NCBI RefSeq assembly: GCF_021491375.1 | Contig: NZ_JAKEVY010000002.1 | Location: 496,001 to 560,000, forward strand | DNA: 64,000 bases | Source: Flavihumibacter fluminis | GTDB lineage: Bacteria; Bacteroidota; Bacteroidia; Chitinophagales; Chitinophagaceae | Direction of reading: 5' to 3' | Shown: positions 46,277 through 54,486 of the stretch, one piece after another | How the letters are laid out: the number at the start of each line of letters is the position of its first letter | How positions within the stretch are numbered: the first letter of the stretch is position 1 | The notes under the pieces: model-generated | What the model was told of the DNA's origin: nothing | Seen by the model: the letters and a program-made list of their open reading frames with translations, nothing else | The model's database searches: none | Program-made: the position numbers and the translations under genes

Positions 46277-47698
46277 ATGAAAGAATACCCCTTTCGACAG
46301 GATAAAGAGGACATGGAGGAATTATTGAGGTTGTACAACGACAGGAAATCCGGCCGTTCCAGCAGCTTTCTCGATGAGGAGTCCTTTGAGAAAATCATTA
46401 ATTATTTTGATGATAAGGAAGATTTGGTGCAGGCACAGGAGGCCTGTGATCTGGGGGTTGAACAATTTCCCTACTCAGCAGCACTTCTTTTCAGAAAAGC
46501 CGACATCTTAATTGCCACCCGGAAATACCGTGAAGCCCTGGAAGTGCTGGACCTGGCAGAATTACTCGACAGTCGTAATATTGAACTATACATTCTTCGC
46601 ACAGATGCCTACCTGGCATTGGATGAACAGGAAAAAGCGATTCATCTCCTGGAAACTGCCCTTGGAGAATTTGAAGGAGAGGAAAAAATCGAATTGTTGT
46701 TTGAACTCGCGGATGTGTATGATGATTATGAAGAGTTTGAAAAGATTTTTGATTGCCTCAAACTTATTCTCGAACAGGAGCCTACCAATGAGGAAGCGTT
46801 GTATAAAATTTGCTTCTGGACCGATTTTACCGGGCGCAATGAGGAAAGCATCAAGTTGCACCAGCAGATTCTGGAAGATTATCCTTACAATGAGCTCGCC
46901 TGGTTTAATCTGGCTGCCGCCTACCAGGGCCTGAAACTCTATGAAAAAGCAATAGATGCTTACAAGTATGCCATCGCCATTGATGAAAAATTTGATTATG
47001 CCTACCGGAATATGGGCGATGCCTATATCCGGCTGCGCAAATTCAAAGACGCCATCGAAGTATTGGAAAAAGTACTGGAACTGTCGAGGCCGGAAGATGT
47101 GATTTTTGAAGCCATCGGGCATTGTTACGACAAACTCAAAAATTATGGACAGGCCAGGATTTATTACCGCAAAGCCGTGCATCTGAATCCGGATGACAGC
47201 AAGTTGTACTATAAGATTGCCTGCACTTATATAAACGAAGAACAATGGGCACAGGCAGTTAAGCAGCTGGAAACTGCCATGCAAATTCATAAATCTGTAC
47301 CCGAGTTCAACCTGGCCATGGGGGAATGTAAAGTACAGTTGGGAGAAGCAAAAGATGCCATTTTTTATTTTTCCAATGTGGTAAGAGCCCGGCCCAAAAG
47401 TGTACAGGGCTGGGAAGCACTGGTTCGTTGTCTCTACCTGAATAAGTTTTACGAGGAAGCGATGGAGCAGGTGTTAGCGGCCTTACAGCATACAGAAGGA
47501 AAACCGGTTTTTATATATTATAAAAGTGCTATATTATTCGCCCTCGGTAAATCTAAAGAAGGGTTGCTCTATCTCGAAAGAGGATTGCAGAAAGCTCCCC
47601 GACAACTGAAAGAATTTGTTGCACTTAACCCAACAATTCTCCAGAATCAACTCGTAGTTGACCTGATTGCGCGCCACCGAAAAACCGGAAAAGCGTAA
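46277..47698 (+). CDS. Tetratricopeptide-repeat protein
   Basis: The 473-residue soluble protein consists mostly of TPR helices from about residue 40 to 450, for example AWFNLAAAYQGLKLYEKAID, AYRNMGDAYIRLRKFKDAIE, AIGHCYDKLKNYGQARIYYR and LYYKIACTYINEEQWAQAVK. It lacks a signal peptide and membrane helix, so it is probably a cytoplasmic scaffold. The N-terminus is acidic (DKEDMEELLRLYNDR). Its partner is unknown; the comA gene follows after 52 nt with its own promoter box. Confidence 0.88.
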   Translation: MKEYPFRQDKEDMEELLRLYNDRKSGRSSSFLDEESFEKIINYFDDKEDLVQAQEACDLGVEQFPYSAALLFRKADILIATRKYREALEVLDLAELLDSRNIELYILRTDAYLALDEQEKAIHLLETALGEFEGEEKIELLFELADVYDDYEEFEKIFDCLKLILEQEPTNEEALYKICFWTDFTGRNEESIKLHQQILEDYPYNELAWFNLAAAYQGLKLYEKAIDAYKYAIAIDEKFDYAYRNMGDAYIRLRKFKDAIEVLEKVLELSRPEDVIFEAIGHCYDKLKNYGQARIYYRKAVHLNPDDSKLYYKIACTYINEEQWAQAVKQLETAMQIHKSVPEFNLAMGECKVQLGEAKDAIFYFSNVVRARPKSVQGWEALVRCLYLNKFYEEAMEQVLAALQHTEGKPVFIYYKSAILFALGKSKEGLLYLERGLQKAPRQLKEFVALNPTILQNQLVVDLIARHRKTGKA

Positions 47699-47714
47699 TG
47701 TGGCTGCTGTTTCC

Positions 47715-47722
47715 TATTTTTG
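47715..47722 (+). promoter_or_regulatory. -7 box of the comA-aroE promoter
   Basis: TATTTTTG at 47715-47722 matches the -7 consensus exactly, 28 nt before the comA ATG. Confidence 0.5.
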
Positions 47723-47750
47723 CGCGGTTTCTATCCAAAAAAAAGTGTAA

Positions 47751-48521
47751 ATGAATTTTAACCTATCGCAAATTCCTGAACGGGTTGCCAAACCCCGTAA
47801 GTCCGGAATTACCATGGTAATGGATAAGGGTCTGAGTATTGAAGAGGCTAAAAATTTTCTGAGTGTAGCTCACCCGCATGTAGACATCGTCAAGTTTGGA
47901 TTCGGAACATCTTTTGTTACCCCCAATTTGCGGGAAAAGATAGCCGTTTATAAATCCTTTGGTATCCCTGTTTATTTTGGCGGAACGCTGTTTGAAGCCT
48001 TCCTGATCCGCAATCAGTTTGAAGACTTTATTGCTGTTTGCAAGGATTTTGAAGTAGACTACATGGAAGTTAGCGACGGCTCGATCACCATACCGCACGC
48101 AGAAAAATGTGGTTACATTGAAAAACTTACCAAACATGGAACCGTTCTGAGTGAAGTGGGAAGTAAGGATGCTGCACATATTATTCCTCCCTACAAATGG
48201 ATTGAATTGATGAGGGCCGAGTTGGAGGCAGGATCCACTTATGTGATCGCGGAAGCAAGAGAAGCCGGTAATGTCGGTATCTATCGTGGAAGCGGTGAAG
48301 TACGGGAAGGCCTGGTACAGGAAATCCTGACCCAGATTCCAGAGGAAAAAATCATCTGGGAAGCTCCTCAAAAAGCACAGCAGTTGTATTTCATAGAGCT
48401 GATTGGTTGTAATGTTAACCTCGGTAATATCGCACCTTCAGAAATGATTTCACTGGAAGCGATGCGTTTGGGACTGAGAGGCGATACCTTCCACCTCTTC
48501 CTGAATAAAGAAATGGCCTGA
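47751..48521 (+). CDS. comA: Phosphosulfolactate synthase (ComA family)
   Basis: The 256-residue TIM-barrel protein matches ComA, which adds sulfite to phosphoenolpyruvate to give phosphosulfolactate. Characteristic stretches are KPRKSGITMVMDKGLSIEEA, DIVKFGFGTSFV, IPVYFGGTLFEAFLIRNQF, DYMEVSDGSITIPHAEKCGY, SEVGSKD, and IAEAREAGNVGIYRGSGEVR. ComA is best known from coenzyme M synthesis, but homologues occur in Bacteroidota, where a sulfonate or sulfonolipid role has been considered. Its stop overlaps the aroE start (TGATG). The exact reaction here is inferred. Confidence 0.85.
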   Translation: MNFNLSQIPERVAKPRKSGITMVMDKGLSIEEAKNFLSVAHPHVDIVKFGFGTSFVTPNLREKIAVYKSFGIPVYFGGTLFEAFLIRNQFEDFIAVCKDFEVDYMEVSDGSITIPHAEKCGYIEKLTKHGTVLSEVGSKDAAHIIPPYKWIELMRAELEAGSTYVIAEAREAGNVGIYRGSGEVREGLVQEILTQIPEEKIIWEAPQKAQQLYFIELIGCNVNLGNIAPSEMISLEAMRLGLRGDTFHLFLNKEMA

Positions 48522-49258
48522 TGCGCTACTTTGGTTTAATTGGCTATCCCTTAAGTCATTCATTTTCCAAAGCCTACTTTAACCAAAAGTTTGAACAGGA
48601 AGGAATTCCTGCGCAGTACGAAAATTACCCGATCCCTTCGATTGAGGAGTTCCCCGAATTACTTCGGCAACACCCTCTGCTCGAAGGGATTAATGTTACT
48701 ATTCCCTATAAAGAAGCGGTGCTTCCCTATCTGCACAGTGTTTCGGAGGTGGTCCGGAAAACTGGTGCCTGTAACTGCATCCGTATCCGGAGTGGACGCC
48801 TGGAAGGATTTAATACCGATGTGCTGGGTTTTGAAAAGTCACTTCTGAAATCACTCCAGCCCAGGCATGATCGCGCCCTGGTACTGGGTACCGGAGGTGC
48901 TTCCAAGGCGGTACAGTTTGTACTGGATAAACTTCGCATACCCTTTACCGTAATCAGCAGATCTGCTGATCCTGCTGCTGGCATTCTCAGTTATGCCGAA
49001 CTCAATTCAGAATTGCAGCACAACTCGCGTTTATGGATCAATACCACGCCCCTCGGTATGCATCCAAATGTAGTTAGTTGCCCCCCCGTAGATTACGCTC
49101 AGCTTGGATCCGATCATTATTTATATGACCTCGTATATAATCCAGCTGAAACGCTTTTCTTAAAAAAAGGAAAGGAAAGAGGAGCCATAACAGAAAACGG
49201 TCATGATATGCTTTTGATCCAGGCAGAAGAGGGATGGAAAATCTGGAATGCAGATTAA
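48521..49258 (+). CDS. aroE: Shikimate dehydrogenase
   Basis: The 245-residue enzyme reduces 3-dehydroshikimate with NADPH. Motifs are IGYPLSHSFSKAYFNQKF, INVTIPYKEAVLPYL with the catalytic Lys, GFNTDVLGFEKSL with the substrate Asp, and the Rossmann loop VLGTGGASKAVQFVL. The length is slightly short for AroE, as is common in Bacteroidota. The start overlaps the comA stop by one base. The stop codon abuts the stop of the convergent thioesterase gene with no spacer. Confidence 0.93.
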   Translation: MRYFGLIGYPLSHSFSKAYFNQKFEQEGIPAQYENYPIPSIEEFPELLRQHPLLEGINVTIPYKEAVLPYLHSVSEVVRKTGACNCIRIRSGRLEGFNTDVLGFEKSLLKSLQPRHDRALVLGTGGASKAVQFVLDKLRIPFTVISRSADPAAGILSYAELNSELQHNSRLWINTTPLGMHPNVVSCPPVDYAQLGSDHYLYDLVYNPAETLFLKKGKERGAITENGHDMLLIQAEEGWKIWNAD

Positions 49259-49693
49259 CTATATGGCTGCAATTTTTTCTTTGGCCTCTGTAGGGATGCC
49301 CGTCACTTTCTTGTTGGTGTAATCATAACAGACCATGCCGGTTCGGGCATTCGCAATTACTTTGGTTTCTCCTGAAACCGTTTTCAGTAATTGGTAATAA
49401 AGATCAAATCCAACCCGACCTATTTCAGTGGCCATAACTCTGGCAATGACTTCATCTCCATAAAACAGTTCCTGTTTGAATTCTATCGCAACATCACTCA
49501 TGATAAGTCCGGCTCCGGCAAAATTCAGTTCAGTATAACCTGCTTGCAGCAAAAATTGCATCCGGGCTTCATGAATGATACTTAGAATGGTATCGTTCCC
49601 AACATGACCTCCGTAATTCAGGTCGGTTATGCGAACTGGAATCCGGGTTTCGAATGAAAATCCGGATGGCATGGTTAGTTTAATTCGGCCCAT
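49259..49693 (-). CDS. Hotdog-fold acyl-CoA thioesterase (YbgC/FcbC-like)
   Basis: The 144-residue protein has the 4-hydroxybenzoyl-CoA thioesterase pattern: TRIPVRITDLNYGGHVGNDT with the Asp/His region, IIHEARMQFLLQAGYTEL and FKQELFYGDEVIARVMATEI. It hydrolyses acyl-CoA or acyl-ACP of unknown identity. It is the last gene of the minus-strand group starting at 52266 and follows the anti-sigma-like gene by 13 nt. Confidence 0.8.
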   Translation of the reverse strand: MGRIKLTMPSGFSFETRIPVRITDLNYGGHVGNDTILSIIHEARMQFLLQAGYTELNFAGAGLIMSDVAIEFKQELFYGDEVIARVMATEIGRVGFDLYYQLLKTVSGETKVIANARTGMVCYDYTNKKVTGIPTEAKEKIAAI

Positions 49694-49706
49694 GTAAACT
49701 GAAGAT

Positions 49707-50549
49707 TTATTGTTCCTCCAATAGTTCTTTCAATTGCAGAATATCAAAGAGGTTTCCCGGATCCGGGATATAGGGTGATTTGAGTAATTGCTGTTCAATC
49801 GCATTTATGGAGTATCGGCTATTCCCGTTTTCGGAATAGGTGAGTTGGTGATAAATAGGAGCATATTTGGCAGACAAGCGAACCGAATTGCCATTATTGG
49901 AAGCGATCCGAATGTACCGGCTATCTGTATGCTGTACGGGCAATTGCTTGATGGCCGAATTCAAAAACTGGCTGACCAATTCTTTTTGCCAGTTACTGCC
50001 AATCGTCTCAATTGCGATACGGTTTCTCCTTACCAGGGCATATGCCGGTTCTCTTGGATCATGGTTTTTAGCACCACCCGAAAAATTTGATTGTTTGTCG
50101 CGGTTGCTTACTGCAGCAAACTCCTCCGCAGCCGGTTCCGGTGACTGAGTGGGTGGAACTGTACCGGAAAGGGTGGCTACTGCCTGTTCGGTGGTAAGCG
50201 GGATGGTGGAAGTTGCCATCTCACTGGCATCTTTGAATGGAGATGACCAGAGAACCCAGGCAATAATTCCTATTACTGCAGCAGCAGCACCATAGCGAAT
50301 CAGGTAAGGAGAGAGCGTGCGTACAGGAACATCACCTCTTCGGAACGTAGGTTGAGTGGATGTTTGAGAGATTTGTTCTGCAATAGCTGACCAACTGGTT
50401 GCAGGAGGGGGGGAATCCCAATTGTTGAGTTTTTGGGCCAATTTTTTTTCGGCATTCCATTCGCTCATTTCACGGGAAATATTTTCCCAGGCGCCTGGTG
50501 GCGGACTGGCTTCCCATTGATTTAATTTATGGCTGAGTGGATCCCTCAT
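49707..50549 (-). CDS. Putative anti-sigma factor, single-pass membrane protein
   Basis: The 280-residue protein has a cytoplasmic N-terminal region with two similar short repeats (HKLNQWEASPPPGAWENISR and QKLNNWDSPPPATSWSAIAE), one membrane helix near residues 93-110 (IRYGAAAAVIGIIAWVLW), and a low-complexity extracytoplasmic part. The start codon overlaps the stop of the sigma factor gene (ATGA). By position and topology it should bind the sigma factor. No zinc-finger His-x3-Cys-x2-Cys motif is visible, so the mode of binding differs from ZAS anti-sigmas. Confidence 0.65.
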   Translation of the reverse strand: MRDPLSHKLNQWEASPPPGAWENISREMSEWNAEKKLAQKLNNWDSPPPATSWSAIAEQISQTSTQPTFRRGDVPVRTLSPYLIRYGAAAAVIGIIAWVLWSSPFKDASEMATSTIPLTTEQAVATLSGTVPPTQSPEPAAEEFAAVSNRDKQSNFSGGAKNHDPREPAYALVRRNRIAIETIGSNWQKELVSQFLNSAIKQLPVQHTDSRYIRIASNNGNSVRLSAKYAPIYHQLTYSENGNSRYSINAIEQQLLKSPYIPDPGNLFDILQLKELLEEQ

Positions 50550-51097
50550 CTGTTGGCTTGTTTACGTTGTACCCCTAAAAATTCAGCAACTTTTTTTTGC
50601 AAAATTGATTTTGCCCTTGCCAGTTGCGATTTACTTGTTCCTTCACTTATGGATAAGAGTTCCGCAATTTCCTTGTGGGAGTATCCTTCAATCACATAAA
50701 GATTAAAGACTGCCCGGTATCCTGGGGAAAGTTCCTGCACCAGTTGTACAATATCCCTTTCAGCGAGTTGATCCAATACGGAAACCGAAGCATCTTCTAT
50801 GCCTCGTTCCTCCTGTTCTGAAATACTGTTCAGATGAACTTTCCTACGGTATTGCTCAATGGAAGTATTGACAAAAATGCGCCGCATCCAACCTTCAAAC
50901 GATCCTTCGTGCCTGTATTTTTCCAGGTTCCGGAAAACCTTTATAAATCCTTCCTGCAAGAGATCCTGCGCATCATCATTATTGCCTGCATACCGGAGAC
51001 AAACCGCATACATTTTAGGTGCATACTTCTGGTAAAGGGCCTCCTGCATTTTCGGATCACCTTCAATACTTCCTTTGATTAAGTCGCTATCGTTCAT
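50546..51097 (-). CDS. ECF RNA polymerase sigma factor
   Basis: From the ATG at 51097 the protein has 183 residues. Region 2 is DAQDLLQEGFIKVFRNLEKY with FEGWMRRIFVNTSIEQYRRK; region 4 is YRAVFNLYVIEGYSHKEIAE with LLSISEGTSKSQLARAK as the DNA-binding helix-turn-helix. The ATG overlaps the stop of rdgB (TGA at 51094-51096). The longer reading to 51199 adds a non-family extension. It is coupled at its 3' end to the putative anti-sigma gene. Confidence 0.92.
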   Translation of the reverse strand: MNDSDLIKGSIEGDPKMQEALYQKYAPKMYAVCLRYAGNNDDAQDLLQEGFIKVFRNLEKYRHEGSFEGWMRRIFVNTSIEQYRRKVHLNSISEQEERGIEDASVSVLDQLAERDIVQLVQELSPGYRAVFNLYVIEGYSHKEIAELLSISEGTSKSQLARAKSILQKKVAEFLGVQRKQANR

Positions 51098-51681
51098 AGT
51101 TTGGTTGCCTCCACTAATAAAAAATCCACCAGTTTGTCGGTGGCTTTTCGCCTGTGACTGTATTGTTGTTTCTCTTCCAGCGTCATGTCGGCGAAACATC
51201 TGTCCGATCCATTGGGAATGAATACCGGATCATATCCGAAGCCCTGGTTACCACTTGGCTGTTTGCTGATGCGGCCCTCACAAATACCTTCGAACTGGAA
51301 TTCCTTCCCGTTTAAAATTAAGGAAATGACGGTTCTGAACCGGGCCCGGCGATCATTTTCATTCCGGAGTACATCCAACAACTTGTTTATATTCTCTTTT
51401 GCACCTGCCGTTGAACCGGCATACCGGGCTGTTTTGACGCCTGGAGCCCCATTTAGTGCCACTACTTCCAATCCGGTGTCTTCACTGAAACAGTTGGCGC
51501 CCGTGATTGAGTGTATCACCCTCGATTTCTCACTGGCATTAGCTTCCAGGCTATCATGAGGTTCTGGTATCTCCTGTTCAATTCCCGCCTGCTTAAGTGT
51601 TTTCAGACGGATGGTGGCAGGTAATAAGGGTTGGATTTCAGCAATTTTATGGAGGTTATTGGTAGCAAATATCAGTTCCAT
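51094..51681 (-). CDS. rdgB: Non-canonical purine NTP pyrophosphatase (RdgB/HAM1)
   Basis: The 195-residue enzyme removes ITP, dITP and XTP from the nucleotide pool. The N-terminal motif is LIFATNNLHKIAEIQPLLP, the active-site Asp is in CFSEDTGLEVVALNGAPGVK, and the C-terminal signature is QPSGNQGFGYDPVFIPNGSD with FADMTLEEKQQYSHR and KA. Length is standard. It lies 15 nt after the unknown gene at 51697 and overlaps the sigma gene start. Confidence 0.95.
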   Translation of the reverse strand: MELIFATNNLHKIAEIQPLLPATIRLKTLKQAGIEQEIPEPHDSLEANASEKSRVIHSITGANCFSEDTGLEVVALNGAPGVKTARYAGSTAGAKENINKLLDVLRNENDRRARFRTVISLILNGKEFQFEGICEGRISKQPSGNQGFGYDPVFIPNGSDRCFADMTLEEKQQYSHRRKATDKLVDFLLVEATKL

Positions 51682-51696
51682 ATTGTTTCTTTTAGG

Positions 51697-52266
51697 CTAT
51701 ATGCCCAGCATGGTTTTCAATCCTTCCCACAGCAGTCTTTTCAGCGGTTTCACTGCCTCAGTTTGCTGGTTCAGTTCTTCCAGGGAGGGGGCTATCATCA
51801 ATTTTAAATTCAGAATAGGCTGAGGAGTCAATACCGGCAAACCTGCAGGTAAGCCCACAACCGGATGAGGCAGCCCAAAGCAGAGCATTTGCCGGGGAGC
51901 CAGTTCCTTTTGCAACTGCTCCATTCCGGGGTTTTGCCTTGCCATATTTACAATGGCTACATCGGCGAGGGTTAGCTGGCAGGCTTTTAATACAGAGCTG
52001 AGGAATTCCAGTGAGGCCTCGGCTATATGAACGGTATCGGGATAAAATACCAGGATTGCCAGGTTCCGGTTGTTCTTACCAAGATACTGTATGGGCACTT
52101 CGGGCTGTATGGGCGCTTTTTCCCATCCTCCGGATTTTTCCTCCATGACGACGGGTAAATCTTCAGCCCTGCCTTTTGTGGAAGCGATATCAGTTGTCAG
52201 TACCAGACTTTCCGGATACAAATCGGCTACCTGGTGCTGGGTTAGTCGAATCGAGTTTAACGACAT
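51697..52266 (-). CDS. Conserved-looking cytoplasmic protein of unknown function
   Basis: The 189-residue protein has no signal peptide or membrane helix. It has an alpha/beta pattern with strands NLAILVFYPDTVHIAEASLE, LTLADVAIVNMARQN and MLCFGLPHPVVGLPAGLP, which resembles a Rossmann-like fold such as the uracil-glycosylase or HolD groups, but no catalytic motif is evident. It heads the minus-strand group with rdgB, sigma and anti-sigma. A replication or repair link through rdgB is guesswork. Confidence 0.6.
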   Translation of the reverse strand: MSLNSIRLTQHQVADLYPESLVLTTDIASTKGRAEDLPVVMEEKSGGWEKAPIQPEVPIQYLGKNNRNLAILVFYPDTVHIAEASLEFLSSVLKACQLTLADVAIVNMARQNPGMEQLQKELAPRQMLCFGLPHPVVGLPAGLPVLTPQPILNLKLMIAPSLEELNQQTEAVKPLKRLLWEGLKTMLGI

Positions 52267-52367
52267 GAAAACTTGCGGTATTTTTTACTAACAATTGTTA
52301 GTGATTTTGGCCGGATGGTTTGGCTACCCAGCAAAATCATTGTTTCTTTGCAGCAAATGTACCAAAT

Positions 52368-53432
52368 ATGATTGCAGCATTCGATATACCGGTTACGAAA
52401 GTTGACCGGAGCAGACTGAGTGATACACCTTTGGAAAACCTCCCGTTTGGCCGATATTTTACAGATCATATGCTGGAAGCGGAATATGCGGATGGTGAGT
52501 GGAAGTCTGTACAGATCAGGCCATACCAGGCACTTAGCCTGGAACCCTCCCTTGCAGCCCTTCATTATGGCCAGGCCATTTTTGAAGGTATCAAAGCCTA
52601 CCGTGATGCAGAGGGCAATGCTTTTATTTTTCGACCTTTCGACAATTTCAGACGATTCAATACATCTGCTGCCCGGATGAATATGCCGGAAGTGCCGGAG
52701 GAAATCTTCATGGAAGGTATGCGTAAGCTGATTGCGCTCGACAAGAACTGGATCCCTGCCATTAAGGACCATTCGTTGTATATCCGTCCTTTCATGTTCG
52801 CTACTGATTCCATGCTGGGGGTTCGTCCTTCTGCCACCTATAAATTTTTGATCATTTTGAGTCCCACCGGACCCTATTTCGCAGCACCTATGAAGATCCT
52901 GGTAGAGGAGCACTATACCCGTGCTGCGCCGGGCGGGGTAGGTTTTGCCAAGAATGCCGGGAATTACGGGGGCAGTATGCTGGCCGTAACCGAAGCTCAG
53001 AAACAGGGCTACGACCAGGTGCTCTGGACCGATGCGTTTGAACACAAATGGCTGCAGGAAGTGGGAATGATGAATGTGTTCTTTATAATTAATGGGGTAG
53101 CAGTAACACCTTCCCTGGAGGAAGGAACCATTTTACATGGAGTTACCCGCGATAGTGTAATGGTGGTATTGAAAGAAATGGGACTGCCTGTTGAAGAGCG
53201 CAGGATCAATATTGATGAACTCCTGGCTGCCTATGGCAAGGGGCAATTGCAGGAGGTTTTCGGAACCGGCACTGCTGCTGTAATAGCAATGGTTAAAGAG
53301 TTGAAGTACAAAGAGTTTCAGATGACATTTAATGTAGATAACAGCCCCATTGCAAAAGCCGTAAAAGAACGCCTGAATGCTATCCGGGAAGGAAAGGCCG
53401 AGGATTTGCACCAGTGGATGTGGAAAGTTTAG
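52368..53432 (+). CDS. ilvE: Branched-chain amino acid aminotransferase
   Basis: The 354-residue PLP enzyme belongs to the class IV, group II (eukaryote-like) BCATs. The PLP Lys is in FAKNAGNYGGSMLAVTEAQK, with HYGQAIFEGIKAYRDAEGNA, NTSAARMNMPEVPEE and GTILHGVTRDSVMVVLKEMG also typical. It converts Leu, Ile and Val to 2-oxo acids or back. The ATG at 52368 is chosen since the reading from 52320 adds an unrelated Cys-rich extension. It runs away from the rdgB group. Confidence 0.94.
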   Translation: MIAAFDIPVTKVDRSRLSDTPLENLPFGRYFTDHMLEAEYADGEWKSVQIRPYQALSLEPSLAALHYGQAIFEGIKAYRDAEGNAFIFRPFDNFRRFNTSAARMNMPEVPEEIFMEGMRKLIALDKNWIPAIKDHSLYIRPFMFATDSMLGVRPSATYKFLIILSPTGPYFAAPMKILVEEHYTRAAPGGVGFAKNAGNYGGSMLAVTEAQKQGYDQVLWTDAFEHKWLQEVGMMNVFFIINGVAVTPSLEEGTILHGVTRDSVMVVLKEMGLPVEERRINIDELLAAYGKGQLQEVFGTGTAAVIAMVKELKYKEFQMTFNVDNSPIAKAVKERLNAIREGKAEDLHQWMWKV

Positions 53433-53440
53433 AATTTAAT

Positions 53441-53471
53441 TTTGTTTTTTCGGTAAGGGATTCTACCTTTG
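53441..53471 (+). promoter_or_regulatory. Promoter of rpsL-rpsG
   Basis: TTTG (53441-53444), a 19-nt spacer and TACCTTTG (53464-53471) match the Bacteroidota -33/-7 consensus exactly, 24 nt before the rpsL ATG. Confidence 0.8.
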
Positions 53472-53495
53472 CCGTCCCAAATAAATAAGGTTAGA

Positions 53496-53882
53496 ATGCC
53501 TACAATTCAGCAATTAGTAAGAAAAGGTAGAGAAATCATCAAGGCAAAGAGTAAGTCCAGAGCACTGGATGCCTGTCCTCAACGCAGAGGTGTTTGTACC
53601 CGTGTGTACACCACTACACCTAAAAAACCGAACTCCGCTCTCCGCAAGGTAGCTAAAGTTCGTTTGACCAATAAGGTGGAAGTTATCGCTTATATTCCGG
53701 GTGAAGGTCATAACCTGCAGGAGCACTCCATCGTATTGATTCGTGGAGGTCGTGTGAAGGACTTGCCGGGTGTACGTTATCACATTGTTCGTGGTAGCCT
53801 TGATACTGCCGGTGTGAAAGACAGAAAGCAGAGCCGTTCCAAGTACGGAACCAAGAGAGACAAACAAACTGGTAAAAAATAA
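53496..53882 (+). CDS. rpsL: Ribosomal protein S12
   Basis: The 128-residue protein matches S12 along its whole length ([65 protein letters not shown]). It sits at the decoding centre. Lys residues at the two streptomycin-sensitivity positions (KKPNSA and RGGRVKDLP) are wild type. It is followed by rpsG after 17 nt. Confidence 0.99.
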   Translation: MPTIQQLVRKGREIIKAKSKSRALDACPQRRGVCTRVYTTTPKKPNSALRKVAKVRLTNKVEVIAYIPGEGHNLQEHSIVLIRGGRVKDLPGVRYHIVRGSLDTAGVKDRKQSRSKYGTKRDKQTGKK

Positions 53883-53899
53883 TTTAAAATAGTTCTCCG

Positions 53900-54367
53900 A
53901 TGCGTAAAGCACAAGCCAAAAAACTTCCTCTGGCCCCTGATGCCAGGTATAACGATAAACTGGTTACCCGTTTTGTCAACAATATCATGTGGCAAGGGAA
54001 AAAGAGTGTAGCCTTCGAAATTTTCTATGATGCCGTTGATAAGGTGAGCAAAATCACCAATGAAGATGGTTATGAAATCTGGAAAAGAGCGATTGCTAAC
54101 GTAACTCCTGCTGTTGAAGTACGCAGCCGTCGTATCGGTGGTGCAACCTTCCAGATTCCTTCTGAGGTTCGTCCCGACAGAAAGATTTCCCTCAGCATAA
54201 AATGGCTGATCCGTTACAGCCGCGAGCGCAACGGTCGCAGTATGGCTGATAAACTGGCCAATGAGATCATTGCAGCCAGCAAAGGGGAAGGTGGTGCTTT
54301 CAAGAAAAAAGAAGACACTCACCGTATGGCTGAAGCCAACAAGGCATTCTCACATTTCCGGGTTTAA
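53900..54367 (+). CDS. rpsG: Ribosomal protein S7
   Basis: The 155-residue protein matches S7 ([73 protein letters not shown]). It binds the 16S 3' domain and nucleates 30S head assembly. It normally precedes fusA, but here a strong terminator follows within 25 nt. Confidence 0.99.
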   Translation: MRKAQAKKLPLAPDARYNDKLVTRFVNNIMWQGKKSVAFEIFYDAVDKVSKITNEDGYEIWKRAIANVTPAVEVRSRRIGGATFQIPSEVRPDRKISLSIKWLIRYSRERNGRSMADKLANEIIAASKGEGGAFKKKEDTHRMAEANKAFSHFRV

Positions 54368-54391
54368 CATTCTAACTTACCTTTTCATAGG

Positions 54392-54422
54392 CCGGTCCGC
54401 TCACAAGCGGACCGGTTTTTTT
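54392..54422 (+). terminator. Rho-independent terminator after rpsG
   Basis: A perfect 10-bp GC-rich stem (54392-54401 with 54406-54415) with 4-nt loop is followed by seven T residues. Confidence 0.92.
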
Positions 54423-54486
54423 GTGGTGTATCTGAAACACTTATTTCGTACATTCATTGCCCAAATAATACCCAAAATTTCAGGTT

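Noticed and set aside
46586-47290. 234-residue minus-strand ORF opposite the TPR gene
   Set aside because: Antisense shadow; low-complexity aromatic composition.
52257-53045. 262-residue minus-strand ORF opposite ilvE
   Set aside because: Antisense shadow of a well-supported aminotransferase gene; no domain or natural start.
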